A DNA stretch of 64,000 bases from Aedes albopictus. Lineage: Eukaryota > Arthropoda > Insecta > Diptera > Culicidae. The stretch's first letter is position 1; each line of letters starts with the position of its first letter. Position numbers and translations under genes: made by a program. Below are positions 10,491 to 21,420 of the stretch, one piece after another. A model generated the notes under the pieces. That model was given only the letters and a program-made list of their open reading frames with translations, was not told the DNA's origin and did no database searches. Location of the stretch: contig NC_085138.1 in assembly GCF_035046485.1 (NCBI RefSeq), forward strand, positions 360,967,238-361,031,237, given 5' to 3'.

Positions 10491-12050
10491 GTGCACCGTG
10501 CACTCTGTCAATCACCTTTCAACCACTGGAAATCTATATGTGCGCGTGTGTACCCACTCGCTAACTCTTAGGTACGGCAAACGAGGGCGGATTGGATAGG
10601 ATTGGAATCGGTGTGAATCCCGTTGTTCTGGTTTCGTGTCTCGTTACACTTTCCGTTTGTAAGCAGATACCCAGCCCAACATGCAAGCAAACCATCCAAT
10701 CGAATCAACATCCAACCAACAATGGCAAATGATGATACGCGGGGACTTCCATCAGAGAGGATCGAGAGAGGGTCAGACAGGTGAGCTGCTGCAACAGGGG
10801 GCAAGTGCGACTAAAGTGGATTTAATTTTGTGTACATGCTACATAGCGACAGCCAGCCAGCAACCAACCAACCAACGAACGGCGACTCCGATTCGAATGA
10901 GCTTTTTCCATTCGAGTGGTGGTGCACTGGATGACTGGGTTCGGCCGGTTTGGGCAAGGTCTGGGTCCACAAGGGGGTCGTCGTCGGTCGTCTGGCTGTT
11001 GCGCACACAATTTGCTCTCGCTTGGCGCAGGTCAGTGTCATCCAAGGGCGTGGGCCCCAAAAACCCGGCGTCGTCGTTCTGTGTGCTGCTCTCGCTCCGG
11101 TCTGGCACTGATGCAGGGCTGGTAGCGGACCTTCGTTCGCAAGTTGGGGTGAAAGTATTGGACAAAGCTAGTGAGAAGTGGCTCGCTACCAGTCCTGGGC
11201 TGGGTGCTCTGCTGGGTTATGTGCAACCGGTGGCGGCGGGTGACGTTCTGTTCTGTTTGTCGTGCGGGTAAGGTGTAGGTTTTATGTACCTACGTTTCAT
11301 ACTCTCCGATTCTGACTCCGACTCGGGATGATGATGAAAGAAGATAATGTTGTTTCGAAGCGCGATGCAAACGGTAACATGGCATGGCAGCAGGGCAGTA
11401 ATGGGACTTCCAGAGTGTGCAAAATGGAAGGGTACCAACCGGGGAGGGCCGAAAGGGGATTGAAAATTTTGCCAAGGTGAAGGTGAGTGACCTTTGAAGG
11501 TTATTTCTCGCCAGCCGAAGGACACGAACTGGAGTCAACTCAACAATGGGTGAATGTGGTACTGGTGGAAGTCCGAAGGGAAGTGGGTAAATATTACTCT
11601 GCTGAACCACATTTATTTTTTATTGCAATTGTGATATGGGGAAAACAAATTTATGGCTCCGTGGTGTGGTGCAGTTTGCGTTGTAGAAGGGAATGAACTC
11701 GAACTGGAACGGACGCCACCGCACCGCACCGGTTGCCTTTCAGAGGGATTTCATTGGAACGAGTGACTGACAGTGAGAGTCATAATTGAGTTTTATTCTG
11801 ATACATTAAGCGCACTGATTTTATACATTGTGTTTGTTCCATTTCTTTCAGGACCTTTCCCAACGAAAGGCTGAAATAGCAATGATCCATTTTTTTCGTT
11901 AATTTGAGATGTTCTGAAAAATGTTTTGCTCACACGGCATGTAAGTTTTCTGAAGAAAACCCAGAGCACTTAAAGACGTGTGAGCCACCGTCACCGACGT
12001 TTTTTCTACGCCGCCGTTTCAATATATTCTATGATTTCTTTCAAAGATTT
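10491..12050. other. Single-copy-looking, GC-richer island without a recognisable gene
   Basis: Composition changes sharply from the satellite here. Short CA/GT, CCAAC and GTCGTCG runs are present, and several open frames overlap on both strands (for example 10681-11271 plus). None has a domain, codon bias or splice context that I can recognise. The stretch could be conserved noncoding or untranslated-exon sequence of a nearby gene, but I cannot support that. Confidence 0.4.
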
Positions 12051-12051
12051 T

Positions 12052-12172
12052 TATTCTATTCTATTCTATTCTATTCTATTCTATTCTATTCTATTCTATT
12101 CTATTCTATTCTATTCTATTCTATTCTATTCTATTCTATTCTATTCTATTCTATTCTATTATATTCTATTCC
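12052..12172. repeat. Pentanucleotide simple repeat (TTCTA)n
   Basis: About 24 nearly perfect copies of the 5-bp unit TTCTA occur here, with substitutions only at the right end. It reads through as a Tyr/Ser/Ile/Leu/Phe peptide in some frames, which is not a gene. Confidence 0.95.
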
Positions 12173-12416
12173 ATTATTATAAACTATTCATAGTTTGAAG
12201 ATCCTCGCTTATTTTTTTAATATTACAAAATGAATTGTAAATCTTAGCAGATTATCAACTAAATTCATGGCGGCATCCCGGATTAAAACTAACCATAGGG
12301 TGTTTGGTGAAAACCATTCCTGCACCATACAGTGTACCAGCTACAATAATGTGTATTGTAATGAAATGGTTCGCCAAAAGCTTTGCACATTGTAGCTACT
12401 ATACATTCGATTTTTA

Positions 12417-12689
12417 CACAGATAAAAATAATGAGGTTTACACGTCATGTAAACTTCATTTTAGTCATGTAAACTTAGTTATATGATGGTTTACATGATA
12501 TATCATGAAAATTTGTGTTATATGTCATGTAAACTTTCAGAGTCATGCTGAATTACATGACATATAATGGAAGTTTACATGATATTTCATGAAATTTACA
12601 TGACATGTCATGTAAACTTCTGCGATATCCCACGCTCCAATTATGTGCATCATATGTGACAGAATTTTACACTCTTTTTTCGATCTGTG
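12417..12689. mobile_element. 273-bp MITE with TA target duplication
   Basis: The element is flanked by TA at 12415-12416 and 12690-12691 and starts CACAGAT, ending in the complement ATCTGTG. Inside is a series of short palindromes built from CATG plus ACATGTAAAC-type motifs, such as CATGACATGTCATG and CATGATATATCATG. The TA duplication and CACA ends fit a Tc1/mariner-derived MITE. There is no coding capacity. Confidence 0.8.
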
Positions 12690-12691
12690 TA

Positions 12692-13310
12692 TGTAACAAT
12701 ATATTATACAGTTTTTCCTACGTTTGAACTATTCACTTTTCCGAAACATTGTTTTTCCGTGCTTTGTTTTGTTGATGTTTGTGACTTTTTTATGCAAAGG
12801 AAAGGAAAGAAAAAAAGTGAATAAAGTGAAACATCAATTTAAAGTCAAAAAAAATGTTTAAATAAGTAGTAAACCAGATGTCTTAAGAAATGCAGATCCA
12901 AGATATATAGCGGGCTAGGTATGTAGAGTGCGATGAGAGGAATACGATTGACGCACTTTATCTTTGACGTAGAGCCATCTTTAACATATGGACTGGACTG
13001 AACACTGAAAGAACTTCTGATATAGGTTCAGTGGCGATTCCCTAACCTCAAGTCTACTTGTTCACCAAGTGTAAATTCTTGAATTTTCTCAATAAATTAA
13101 CTTGTATATAATAGAAAATGATGCGAATATCCGTTTTTGCCTATTTTAATTTTAATTCTGACTCTGAATTTTCCGTAATTTCAAGTTTTAGGGTCCTTGA
13201 ACAGGTAAAAAATGAGGTTACGAGACGCCTCTGTATAGGTTCGTCTGCGGGTTTGCTTTTTAACCTAACTTATAGTTGAATTGAAGCTCAGGGGTGGGGG
13301 TGGAAGTTCA
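12692..13310. other. AT-rich stretch with no recognised feature
   Basis: I see no open frame, tandem repeat or inverted repeat of note here. If the 12272-14576 element is real, this is part of its interior. Confidence 0.3.
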
Positions 13311-13528
13311 GGTAAAATTTTATATCCTGGGCGCCCATTAAAAACACCACCCCCGGCGAAGACTGGCGCTTGAGCCTAGCTATTTAGCACTGTAGTTGGA
13401 GGAAATGGCAAAGCAGAACCCGTAGCTTCCGGGAAGGTAAGCCCAGCTCCCTGGGTTAGTGGGTTGGTGTCAGGCCCTGCGAGCCAGCCGTAAAAAAAGA
13501 CTAGCGCCGGAGAATCAACAAGAGAAGA

Positions 13529-13696
13529 ATGCGAACCGATACCAATGGCGACGACCCCAGCGACGAAAAGGGGCTTGCGATTGGAAGCGGGAGCACCCGC
13601 ATACTCGCCGATATACTGAAGGACCGCAGGTTCGGAATCGTAGCGCTGCAGGAGGTGTGTTTGACAGGATCTATGGTGCGAACGTTTAGAGGTTAA
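13529..13696 (+). pseudogene. LINE ORF2 N-terminal fragment (AP-endonuclease start)
   Basis: A short frame of 55 codons contains the segment TRILADILKDRRFGIVALQE followed by VCLTGS. This resembles the beginning of a non-LTR retrotransposon AP-endonuclease: an ADxL...-ALQEV strand-turn carrying the catalytic Glu, then the W/C-TGS segment. The frame stops at 13694-13696, just after the conserved part. The GC-richer DNA from about 13320, including AAAAACACCACCCCCGGCG, is probably its 5' region, so the whole LINE piece spans roughly 13320-13700. Reverse transcriptase is absent. The clade (RTE- or LOA-like) is not resolvable. Confidence 0.55.
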
Positions 13697-13699
13697 TAC

Positions 13700-14590
13700 T
13701 TGAATCGAACTTGACAATTTCCTCATGAGTTGTTTTGTATTGCAAACTTTAGTCAAACTGGAGCCTCAGCTTCAATATTGCAATAACAGTTAAGCACGCT
13801 GTAATGATACTCATGTACCTCGTCACCCACTTCATGCAACTACATTAGTGGTCTAATAACACTTAGCACGCTCGGCATAGTTCCATCATGTCGCTCAAAG
13901 TGTTGCCACAAATAATGCTTAGTTTGCAAAACCCGGTTATCTGGCTGGTGGGGCATGGGAGCCTAAGCTTCAACTGTTGATGCAATCAGAGACTACTCAG
14001 ACTTAGACGTGGGTGATCCTGTATGTGAAGGGTTATCCAAAACGCTCTGGAGAATTCCCAAAGCGCATTTTTATAATGCTAGTTAGCCTAAGATGCCATT
14101 AACAGGAGGAAAATGACAAGATTATATGGTTTATGTAATGTAAAGCAATATGTACAACATAACAAAAGAGCACCATTCCAAAACCATGATTGAATTTATA
14201 ACCAGTAGTGAAGTTTCAATTAAAATCAATATATTTACGGTACATTTTATTGTTTGAAACCATACGTGTACCATACAATGTACGGTATATTAAAACCCAC
14301 GTATCAGTATGTAGAACAATGCATTCATAATAAAATGTGTGGTTTTGCAAAAAAATATATATGGAGAAAAATATTTTTTTATATTGTTACGATACTTAAT
14401 AACCCGTATAGTATATTGTAAAAATCTTATTTACGATTCACTGTATGGTGCCTACATTACATCTTATTGTTTTTGTATTTTTATTTTTACAGTGGTGTCC
14501 ATTGTAAAAATATGGTTCTAAATAGTACTGCTACAATACAACGTTCAGTTTTTCCACTGTATTTTTTATTCGGGATCTCATGAGGTCCAC
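13700..14590. other. AT-rich region without gene
   Basis: This stretch contains scattered short palindromes such as ACCATACGTGTACCATACAATGTACGG near 14260-14285. No frame with recognisable protein similarity is present. It may be the right part of the proposed 12272-14576 element. Confidence 0.3.
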
Positions 14591-15330
14591 AAACACATTT
14601 TCCTACATATTTTTGGCATATCTCTTGGAAAATTTTCATGGTAATTAACGTATGATTTGAGAATATCCGTCGAAATTCTTTGTGGCTTCTTTACAATTCC
14701 CTCTACAAATTCCCACTTAAACTCCTGTTAACTTAATGGTTGAGGCCATGAATCGCTTGTCCAATTAGGTTCTCGAACCTACTGAATATTCAATACATAA
14801 GTGACCCGATTTTGTCAGCCCCTTTCCGGAACACATTTTTTGCTCTCTTCAAAAACTTCAACAGTTTTCCAAACTTTTTATGCCTCTATGCTCCGCATCT
14901 GTAGTTTGATGATAAATAATAATAAATTGCTGGAAATGTGACCGTAAAATAATGAGAGCAAAAAGTTTGTCGCAAAATGGGGCTGACATAATCGGGTCCT
15001 TACTGTATAATGCAGGACTTTTCGAGATTTCTTGTAGGGATTGCTCCAGATTTCTTTAAGAAAAATTTCCACGGATTTCTTCTAAAATTTTCCAACAGAA
15101 TTTCCTTAAGCAATTCCTCTAGGGGAATCTCCAGAAATTTCACCAAAGAAGAATTCTTCAAGAAAAGTTTTCTTCCTATTCAAGAAAATCACCCAAGAAT
15201 TATTTCAGAAATTGTACTGGAGTTTCTTTCTGAAAACCATTCAGGAATTCCAGACATTCTTAAGCGGTTTTTTTTAGAAAATCGAAAGTTCAATTTTTTT
15301 TTTAATTTCTCCAATGATTCCAAATATGTC
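14590..15330. repeat. Degenerate satellite-like DNA
   Basis: From about 15010, many diverged copies of motifs such as GGATTTCTTC, AATTCCT and AGAATTTCC occur at spacings near 12 or 24 bases, often as facing pairs. The first 400 bases are AT-rich and show little. I read this as strongly decayed 24-bp-type satellite. No gene is visible. Confidence 0.5.
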
Positions 15331-16475
15331 TTAAGATTAAAATTAAAGCAAATTTTCTCAAAATGAAAAAAAAATATGAACTGGACAAAGTTTTTCACTA
15401 AATTCTCCACAGTTGAGAAAATTCCTTAAGAAAATCCGGAAAAACTATGCGCGAACTCGCGGAAAATTAAAAAAAAATATTTTTGAGGAGGTTATTTCAT
15501 AAGTTTTAATTGCTTTAATTTTTGGAATGCACTTTTTTTAGTTTTTGACTTATGAACATTTTTAAGTCCAAATGTGCCATATCAGCCATTTTTTGAAAAA
15601 TCATAACTCAAAAACGAAGCATCGTAGAAACAAAGTTGAAAATAAAAGCAAATTTTCTCAGGAATCAAAAAAAAAAAAATATGAAGCGGTAAAAGTTTTC
15701 CACAAAATTTTCCAGAAAATTCAAAAAGGAAAAGCAGAAAAAACTGCCCGAATTCGTGGAACATTTTCAAAAAAATATTTTGAAATCACCTTTTATAAGC
15801 TTTGATCGCGGAAATTTTTCGAATGCACTTTTTTTTTCTTTCCTGAGTTAAGAAGTTATGACCAATTTTGTGAAAAATGACCATGTAAGCCTAAATTATA
15901 TGACCATTTTTCTCAATATTGACCATTATTCAGGAACGAAAAAAACAGTGCATTCCAAAAAATTCAGCAATCAAAGCTTATGAAATTACCTTCTCAAACA
16001 TATTTTTTCGAAAATTTTACGCGAGTTTGGACATTGTTTTTCAGGCTTTTCTTAATGAATTTTCTCAACGGTGGAAAATTTTGTGGAAAACTTTTTCCAT
16101 TTCATATTTTGTTTTTTTTTTATTCCTGAGAAAATTCGCTTTCATTTTCATTAAAAAAACTTTGTTTCTACGATGCTTCGTTCTTGAGTCATGATTTTTC
16201 AAAAAAATGGCACATTTGGACATTTTTTTAAATTGGCCATAACTGAAAAACAAAAAAAAATCAGCGAATAATAAAGCATATAAAATAACCCTCTCAAAAT
16301 ATTTTTTTTGTAAATTTTCCAGGAGATCGGGCATAGTTTTTCCGGCTTTTCTTTAGGAATTTTCTCAACTGTGGAAAATTTTGTGGAAAACTTTGTCCAG
16401 TTCATATGAGAATATTTGCTTTCATTCTCAAAAAAAAAAACTTCGTTTCTACGATGCTTCGTTCTTGACTTATGA
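15330..16475. mobile_element. Foldback structure with two tandem units per arm
   Basis: A unit of roughly 250-300 bp containing GCATCGTAGAAACAAAG, CAAATTTTCTCAG, AAAGTTTTCCACAAAATTTTC and GAATGCACTTTTTT occurs twice in direct order at about 15330-15560 and 15610-15860. It then occurs twice inverted, at about 15935-16185 and 16235-16470. The centre of symmetry is near 15900. Units differ by many substitutions and by A-tract lengths. The phrase of the type ATAACTCAAAAACGAAGCATCGTAG also resembles part of the arm of the 24354-28411 element, which suggests a shared family. Confidence 0.7.
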
Positions 16476-16680
16476 TTTTTCAAAGTAAGTAGTATCAGGG
16501 TTTTCCACCTGAGTTTTCCAGGAAAATAGGCGACCCTGAATTTTTCTCAATTTTTTTGCTCATGTATCCATGAGCCCTGCCTGTGGAAAAAGGTTCATGA
16601 AAATCTGAGACCCTTCGGCACAAACCCGTACGGAAATAAAAAAAAATCCCCACCACTGAAATTTGTGCACGGGTTGTCAT
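16476..16680. mobile_element. Terminal fragment related to the 24-28 kb foldback element
   Basis: The segment TCATGAAAATCTGAGACCC, then CTTCGGC, an AAACCCGTACGG-like motif and AAAAAAAAATCCCC matches, with substitutions, the outer end of the right arm at 28360-28411. It directly follows the two-plus-two foldback at 15330-16475. The two together may be one degraded relative that has lost its left end. Confidence 0.6.
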
Positions 16681-16745
16681 ACTTTGCTGACCAGGGGGGG
16701 TCAGCAGGGGGCTGAAAGCGTAACGTAATTTGTGGACGTTCCCCC
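16681..16745. mobile_element. Right-end remnant of a TWA-type MITE
   Basis: The sequence AGCGTAACGTAATTTGTGGA, then CGTTCCCCC, is the type of end seen in the GGGACCGTCCAT...ACGTCA MITE at 20337-20501. Only one end is present, so this is a truncated copy. Confidence 0.45.
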
Positions 16746-18369
16746 TTTAGCAACAACTCTTGGAATTCCTTTACATATAAAGTAATCGCTCATAATTTCT
16801 TTCAGGGAGTCTTCAATAAATTTATTCAAAGCTTCATTCGAATTTGCAATAATTTCATCAAATATTTTTTTCTAAATATCCTTTTTCCATTGGATCAGAA
16901 ACTCAACCAGAGATTACTTCAGAAAATTTTATAGGGTTCTTTACTAACTTTCCAGGGGTGTCGGGATATGTTCAGAAACATCTCTAGAGATTCCATCAGT
17001 ATTTCTTTCAGCAATCCCTTCAGCGTTATCTGTAAAAAGTCTTCCAGGGATTCCTTCAATATTGAGAACCACATTTTTTCCAGAGATTTCTTAAAGAATT
17101 AGACAAAATATATATTAGAAATCCTCCAAGCATTCCGTCAGAAATTCCTCCAGGGATTCCTCCTTAAATTTGTTTGGGAATTACTTCAGGAATACCTCTA
17201 AGTCTCATTCATTAGATTAAGGATTCCTTCATGAATGTCAACAAGATCTTTCTTCAGAAGTTTTTCCAGGTTTTTTTTTAAATTCATCTAGATTTAAAAA
17301 AAATCGTTCAAATTCTTCTGAAAATTCTTCCAAGGGTTTTTCTAGGAATCCCACGGAAATTTCGTAATGGGTAACTGAAGAAATCTTTTGAACGTTTCTG
17401 TTTGGAATTTCTCTTGCAAATACTTCAGAAATTCCTCCAGGAATTCTATCAAATTTTCTTCCCAGGTATGTTTACAAAAGTATTTAATGAAATTACGTAA
17501 TCTGCAGAAATTCTTCAAGGGTTTTCTGAAAGAATTTCTGAAGGAATCCTTGGAAACAGATTTGTAGATTCCAAGAAGAAATTTTTCGAAATCCTTGAAA
17601 ATATTTCTCAATTTGTGCAGAAATTGCAGTCAAAGATACTGGAGGAATTCTTGAATCAATCTTCCAAATTTTCAAAGGGAGTCCTAGAAGACGTTCGGAA
17701 CCGATGAAAAACTCCTGGAGATGCTTCTGGAGAAATTCTTGAAAGAATTTCTTGCAAAATAACTGGAAGATATTAGTGGGCAAAACACTTCCTGAAAAAA
17801 CCCTTAGAATCTAGAGGAATTTTCGAAGCAAAATTTTACAGCAGAAACCAAAAGAAATTTCTGAAGAAGTTGAGTTTTTAAGGAATCTCTAGAGGAATGT
17901 CCGGAGAACTGAAGAATGCTCTGCAGTAATTCCAAGAAGATTTTTTTGAGATATTCCAGAAAAAAATACACCAAGAAATAAATCCTAAAGTTAGCTCTGG
18001 AAAAATTCCCGGATGAGTTTCTGGAGAATTAATGCAAGAATCTCGGAGGAATTACTAATAAAATAACTGCAGGAATCCTTGATGAAACATCTGATGTAAT
18101 CGCTAGAGGAACTACTCTGCAATCGGTTTAGGAAAGGTTTTTTTTTTTTTGAAGAAAAGATGGAGAAATATCTGAAGAAACACCTGGAAGTATATCATGA
18201 AAAATTTCTTGAGAAATTTCTTGAAAATTAAAAAAAAAAACTTGATGGGATTTCCTGAAGTAAGACATCTTAGAGGAATTCTTTCTGAACCCATAAAACA
18301 AAGAGTTTCGGCAATAATTCCAGCAAAAATTGTAAAAATATTTCACCCAGGAGTTTTATCCGCATTACT

Positions 18370-18580
18370 TTTTATATAGTATTCTTTGAAACCTGGCCCT
18401 GGCCAAAATGGACATATGGAAGATGATTCTTAAGGGAAATTATTTTTTCTTCCATTTTTTTAAATCAAAACTTATGGCTTTCACAGCTGTAATCATCATA
18501 TTCTATTGGGATTTACGGTGTATCAAACAATTGTCCGTACAGCAATTTTTTCGTCAAAATAATTTTTCATTCAAATGTTA
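18370..18580. other. Non-repetitive island inside degenerate satellite DNA
   Basis: This stretch contains AAACCTGGCCCTGGCCAAAA and plain AT-rich sequence without the recurring facing words. I see no function. Confidence 0.3.
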
Positions 18581-19389
18581 GACTTTCTGCATTCCTTCAG
18601 CAATTTCTCAAAATTCATACACCACTTTAGAAAGTTCTCCAAGTTTTTTTCTGAAAGTCTACAACTGGAAATGCTCTGCAATTAGTTCCAGATTTTTTTT
18701 AGACTAGAAACAATGATTGCGTCATGATTTTTTCACCAAAATCCCTAAAAAAATCCGTCTCCAAATCTTTCGGGTAATTGTCCAAGGAATTCTTTAGGGT
18801 TTTCTGCAAGAGTTGCTTTGATTCCTCACAGAATTCGATCAGATCTGGTTGTAGATTCCTCCAAGCACTCCAAGTAAACTTCCAAGGAATCCTTTTTGGA
18901 TTTTTTTCCATGCTTCCTTCATAAATTTTTCCTAGCAATTCAACCAAAATTTTCTGAAGAATCCCTTTAGAACCCTCCAGAGATTCTTCCGTAGTTTTCA
19001 TTAGGAATTTATTTAAGGAATTTCTTAGAAAAATAAATCCAATCCATCATAACTTCTCCAAGTGATTTCTCAAGAACTCCTTCAAAGATTATTACTTCAG
19101 GTGAACTTGTAAATATTCCTTCAGGAATATCTTCAAAATTTTGTTCACCGATTTTTTTAGCGAATTATTGGAATTTCAAGATTATCTTCATGTATCCTTC
19201 GAAATATGTCTCCTCTGTTTATACAAGAATTCTTAAAAAAAAATCCTCCATGATTCCTTTAGGACTTACTCCAAATATTGCTTCGGAGATCTATCAAAGG
19301 ATTCCTGCAGAAACTCCTCTGAAGACTCGAATTAATTCATACATTTTTCGGATATTTTTCCAAGAATTCCACCACGAATCGCTTCAGTA

Positions 19390-19676
19390 GATTTGAGCAG
19401 GTACAGCCGATACGATAAGCGCACGGGTATTCAGTATAAGGGAGACGGGCTTGATTCCCAGTCGGTCCAAGAACTTTTCGTAATGAAAATTTCTTTGAAT
19501 TCTCTGGGCATAGAATATTTTTGGACCTGCCACAGGATATACATATGCAAAATGGTCATTGAAAGAGGAAGCTCTCAGTTAACATCTGTGGAAGTGCTCC
19601 TAAAACTCCCAAAGTTGAAAAGCAGTCTTTATCCGAGTTGGGACTTCATGTCAAAAAGAAGCAGAAGAAGAACTGA
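19390..19676 (+). mobile_element. tRNA-derived SINE with AAG-rich tail
   Basis: The head carries a pol III B-box-like GGGCTTGATTCCC after an A-box-like region. The body then includes TCTCTGGGCATAGAATAT and CTGTGGAAGTGCTC, and the 3' end reads AGAAGCAGAAGAAGAA. Flanking direct repeats TTCAGTA at 19383-19389 and 19677-19683 fix both ends. The SINE at 52064-52318 belongs to the same family, in opposite orientation. Families of this kind are common in Aedes. It is inserted in degenerate satellite DNA. Confidence 0.85.
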
Positions 19677-20336
19677 TTCAGTAAATTCCCTAAGTATACA
19701 AAACATTCAACAAAAATCGATTCCAAAATTCCTTCAAAAATTCTTACAGAAATTCCTGCTTGACTTCCGTCAGGAATCTATCGAGGATTCATTTGGATAT
19801 TTCTCCAGATGATCTTACAGAAACTCCTCCAAAGATTCCATCAGGTAATCCTCCGAAAATTTATTCAAAAGTTTCTCTACAGAAAACTCACCTAGGGTTC
19901 CTTCAATGATTCCTTCAGGAAATCCTCCACTGATTTCTTCAAGTACTACCCTTGGGGAACTTTCAGAAACATCTTCAAGAATTCCTTCAGAAATTTTCTC
20001 ATGTATTCTTCCAGGAATTTATCCAAAACATCTAAAGAAAATCCTTCAATGATTGCTTCAGTTATTTCTATAAGGACTTCTCCAACAAGTCTTCCAAGGT
20101 TTCTCTTAAAACTTCTCCCGCGAAATCTTTTAGATATTCCTGCAACGGTTCTATGAGGAACTTCGCCAAGAATCCCTTTGGGATACATAACCAACTATGT
20201 TCACTTACTCCTTTCTACAGACCTAGAGGTTTTGTTTTATCGTTTAGGGTTATTCTGTGTCCTCCAAATAGATATGGAGCTTAGTTTTTAAGGTCTGCAG
20301 CTCTTACAGAATTTGTCACTGGCAAGGGACTTCTAA

Positions 20337-20501
20337 GGGACCGTCCATTAATGACGTAGCATTTGAGGGGGAAGGGGGGATTTTCTGAGATTGCTGCAAA
20401 TGGTTCGTGGTAGCAATTAGGAATGTGAAAACAGGCTACAAGGGGGATGAGGGGGTGGTTGAAATTGGCCAAGAAATGCTACGTCATTTTTAGATGCTCC
20501 C
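20337..20501. mobile_element. 165-bp MITE with TAA target duplication (PIF/Harbinger-like)
   Basis: The terminal inverted repeats begin GGGACCGTCCATTAATGACG on the left and GGGAGCATC...ATGACGTAGC on the right, sharing ATGACGTAGCATTT. TAA flanks both sides at 20334-20336 and 20502-20504. A 3-bp TWA duplication with a GGG start fits PIF/Harbinger MITEs, which are frequent in mosquitoes. Confidence 0.75.
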
Positions 20502-20816
20502 TAAGTATTCCTTTAAAAAGTCTTTCATAGACTTCAGCAGTGACCCCTTCAAGTTTTCCTTTAAAAAGTCTTTCATAGACTTCAGCAGTGACCCCTTCAA
20601 GTTTTCCTTTAAGAACTCCCCCAAGGATTCTCTTAGGAAACCCATCAGCGATATTTGCAGAAATTCCTCGGAAAACTTTTTAGAGAACTTCCAATGAATT
20701 ATTTTGGAACGCCTCCCGGATTGCTCCGGGCATTTAGCCAAAGATTTTTTAAGGAGTTGTTCCAAGATTTTCACAAAGATTTTCTTCAGTAATTTAGTCA
20801 GAAATTATTCTATTAG

Positions 20817-20972
20817 AAGGCCGTTCATAAACCATGTAGATTTTTTTGGGGGACGGGGTCTGGCCAAAGTCTACGCTCCATACAAACTTCAATTTTTTTT
20901 GTATGGATACGAGGGAGATGGAGCGGGTCTGACAGGGCCAAATTTTGGTCTACGTGGTTTATGAACATCCCC
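20817..20972. mobile_element. 156-bp MITE, TTCATAAACCAYGTAGA inverted repeats, TAG flanks
   Basis: Both ends share TTCATAAACCA(T/C)GTAGA, followed on both sides by sequence containing GGCC. TAG occurs at 20814-20816 and 20973-20975, a 3-bp flank. The second half of a related copy is at 33000-33070. There is no coding capacity. Confidence 0.7.
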
Positions 20973-21150
20973 TAGGCATTTCGTTGCTTTAATGTTCCTT
21001 TAGGCATTTCTATAAAAAAATCCTGCGGCAATTGTTCTTTATTTTTTTCAGAAAATCCTAAAGTATTCTTGCAGAGTTTCCTGCAAGAACTCCCTCAAAG
21101 TTTCCTCCGAATATTTATACCAGAAATACTTTATTTATTTATAGAAGCTC

Positions 21151-21241
21151 TTAACCTTCCTTTTGCATCACGTTGGCAGCAGCTCGCTGACATAGTGTTC
21201 GGTTTGGGTCAAAAATGACCTTAATGCCAAAGGAGGGTTAA
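21151..21241. mobile_element. Short MITE with TTAACCYTCCTTT inverted ends
   Basis: The left end TTAACCTTCCTTTTGCAT pairs with the right end TGCCAAAGGAGGGTTAA. The interior has GGTTTGGGTCAAAAATGACC. The same interior and right end occur at 47159-47244, so it is a dispersed family. Confidence 0.65.
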
Positions 21242-21420
21242 AGGATCAAATAAGAAATTTCTTCAGAGGTTTCTTCTGGAATTTATTCAAAGAATCTATC
21301 ATAGATTCCTCCAAAGATTTCCTCTAGAATTTTTCTAAACCATTTCCTCCAAAAGAACACTCCGGATTTCATCCATTAGTTGCTTCAGGGGTTCCTCCAG
21401 AGAATTCAATATTTTACCGT

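Larger units (their letters stand above)
12272..14576. mobile_element. Candidate larger element with ATCCCG(G/A)AT-type inverted ends
   Basis: The left end near 12272 reads CATCCCGGATTAAAA. The right end near 14560-14576 reads, on the other strand, GATCCCGAATAAAAAA. Just inside both ends are related motifs of the type ACCATAC-GTGTAC and CTACAATA. The interval contains the 12417 MITE and the LINE fragment at 13.3-13.7 kb, which would then be nested insertions. No convincing target duplication was found, so the element is a proposal only. Confidence 0.3.
16746..20333. repeat. Long tract of degenerate satellite-like DNA
   Basis: Diverged facing motifs such as AGGAATTTCTG, AATTCCTTCAG, GGGATTCCTTC and CTGGAGGAATTC fill this interval, often 11-13 or 23-25 bases apart. 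Orientation and exact spacing drift, so no clean period remains. A non-repetitive island lies at about 18370-18580, and a SINE sits at 19390-19676. Short open frames in this tract are rich in Lys, Phe and Glu and are products of the repeat composition, not genes. Confidence 0.6.
20502..21420. repeat. Degenerate satellite-like DNA with a 48-bp perfect tandem duplication
   Basis: This interval has the same motif style as 16746-20333. At 20513-20616 a 48-bp unit (TCTTTCATAGACTTCAGCAG, then TGACCCCTTCAAGTTTTCC) occurs twice, essentially unchanged, at an offset of 48, which is twice 24. Two MITEs at 20817-20972 and 21151-21241 are inserted. No gene is visible. Confidence 0.6.

Noticed and set aside
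7510..10599. Open frames of 110-293 codons in array I
   Set aside because: They are satellite translations that end wherever the TTTTA linker supplies a TAG.
10681..11271. 196-codon frame in the unique island as a host gene
   Set aside because: Several overlapping frames on both strands are equally open, no domain is recognisable, and GC content alone explains the openness.
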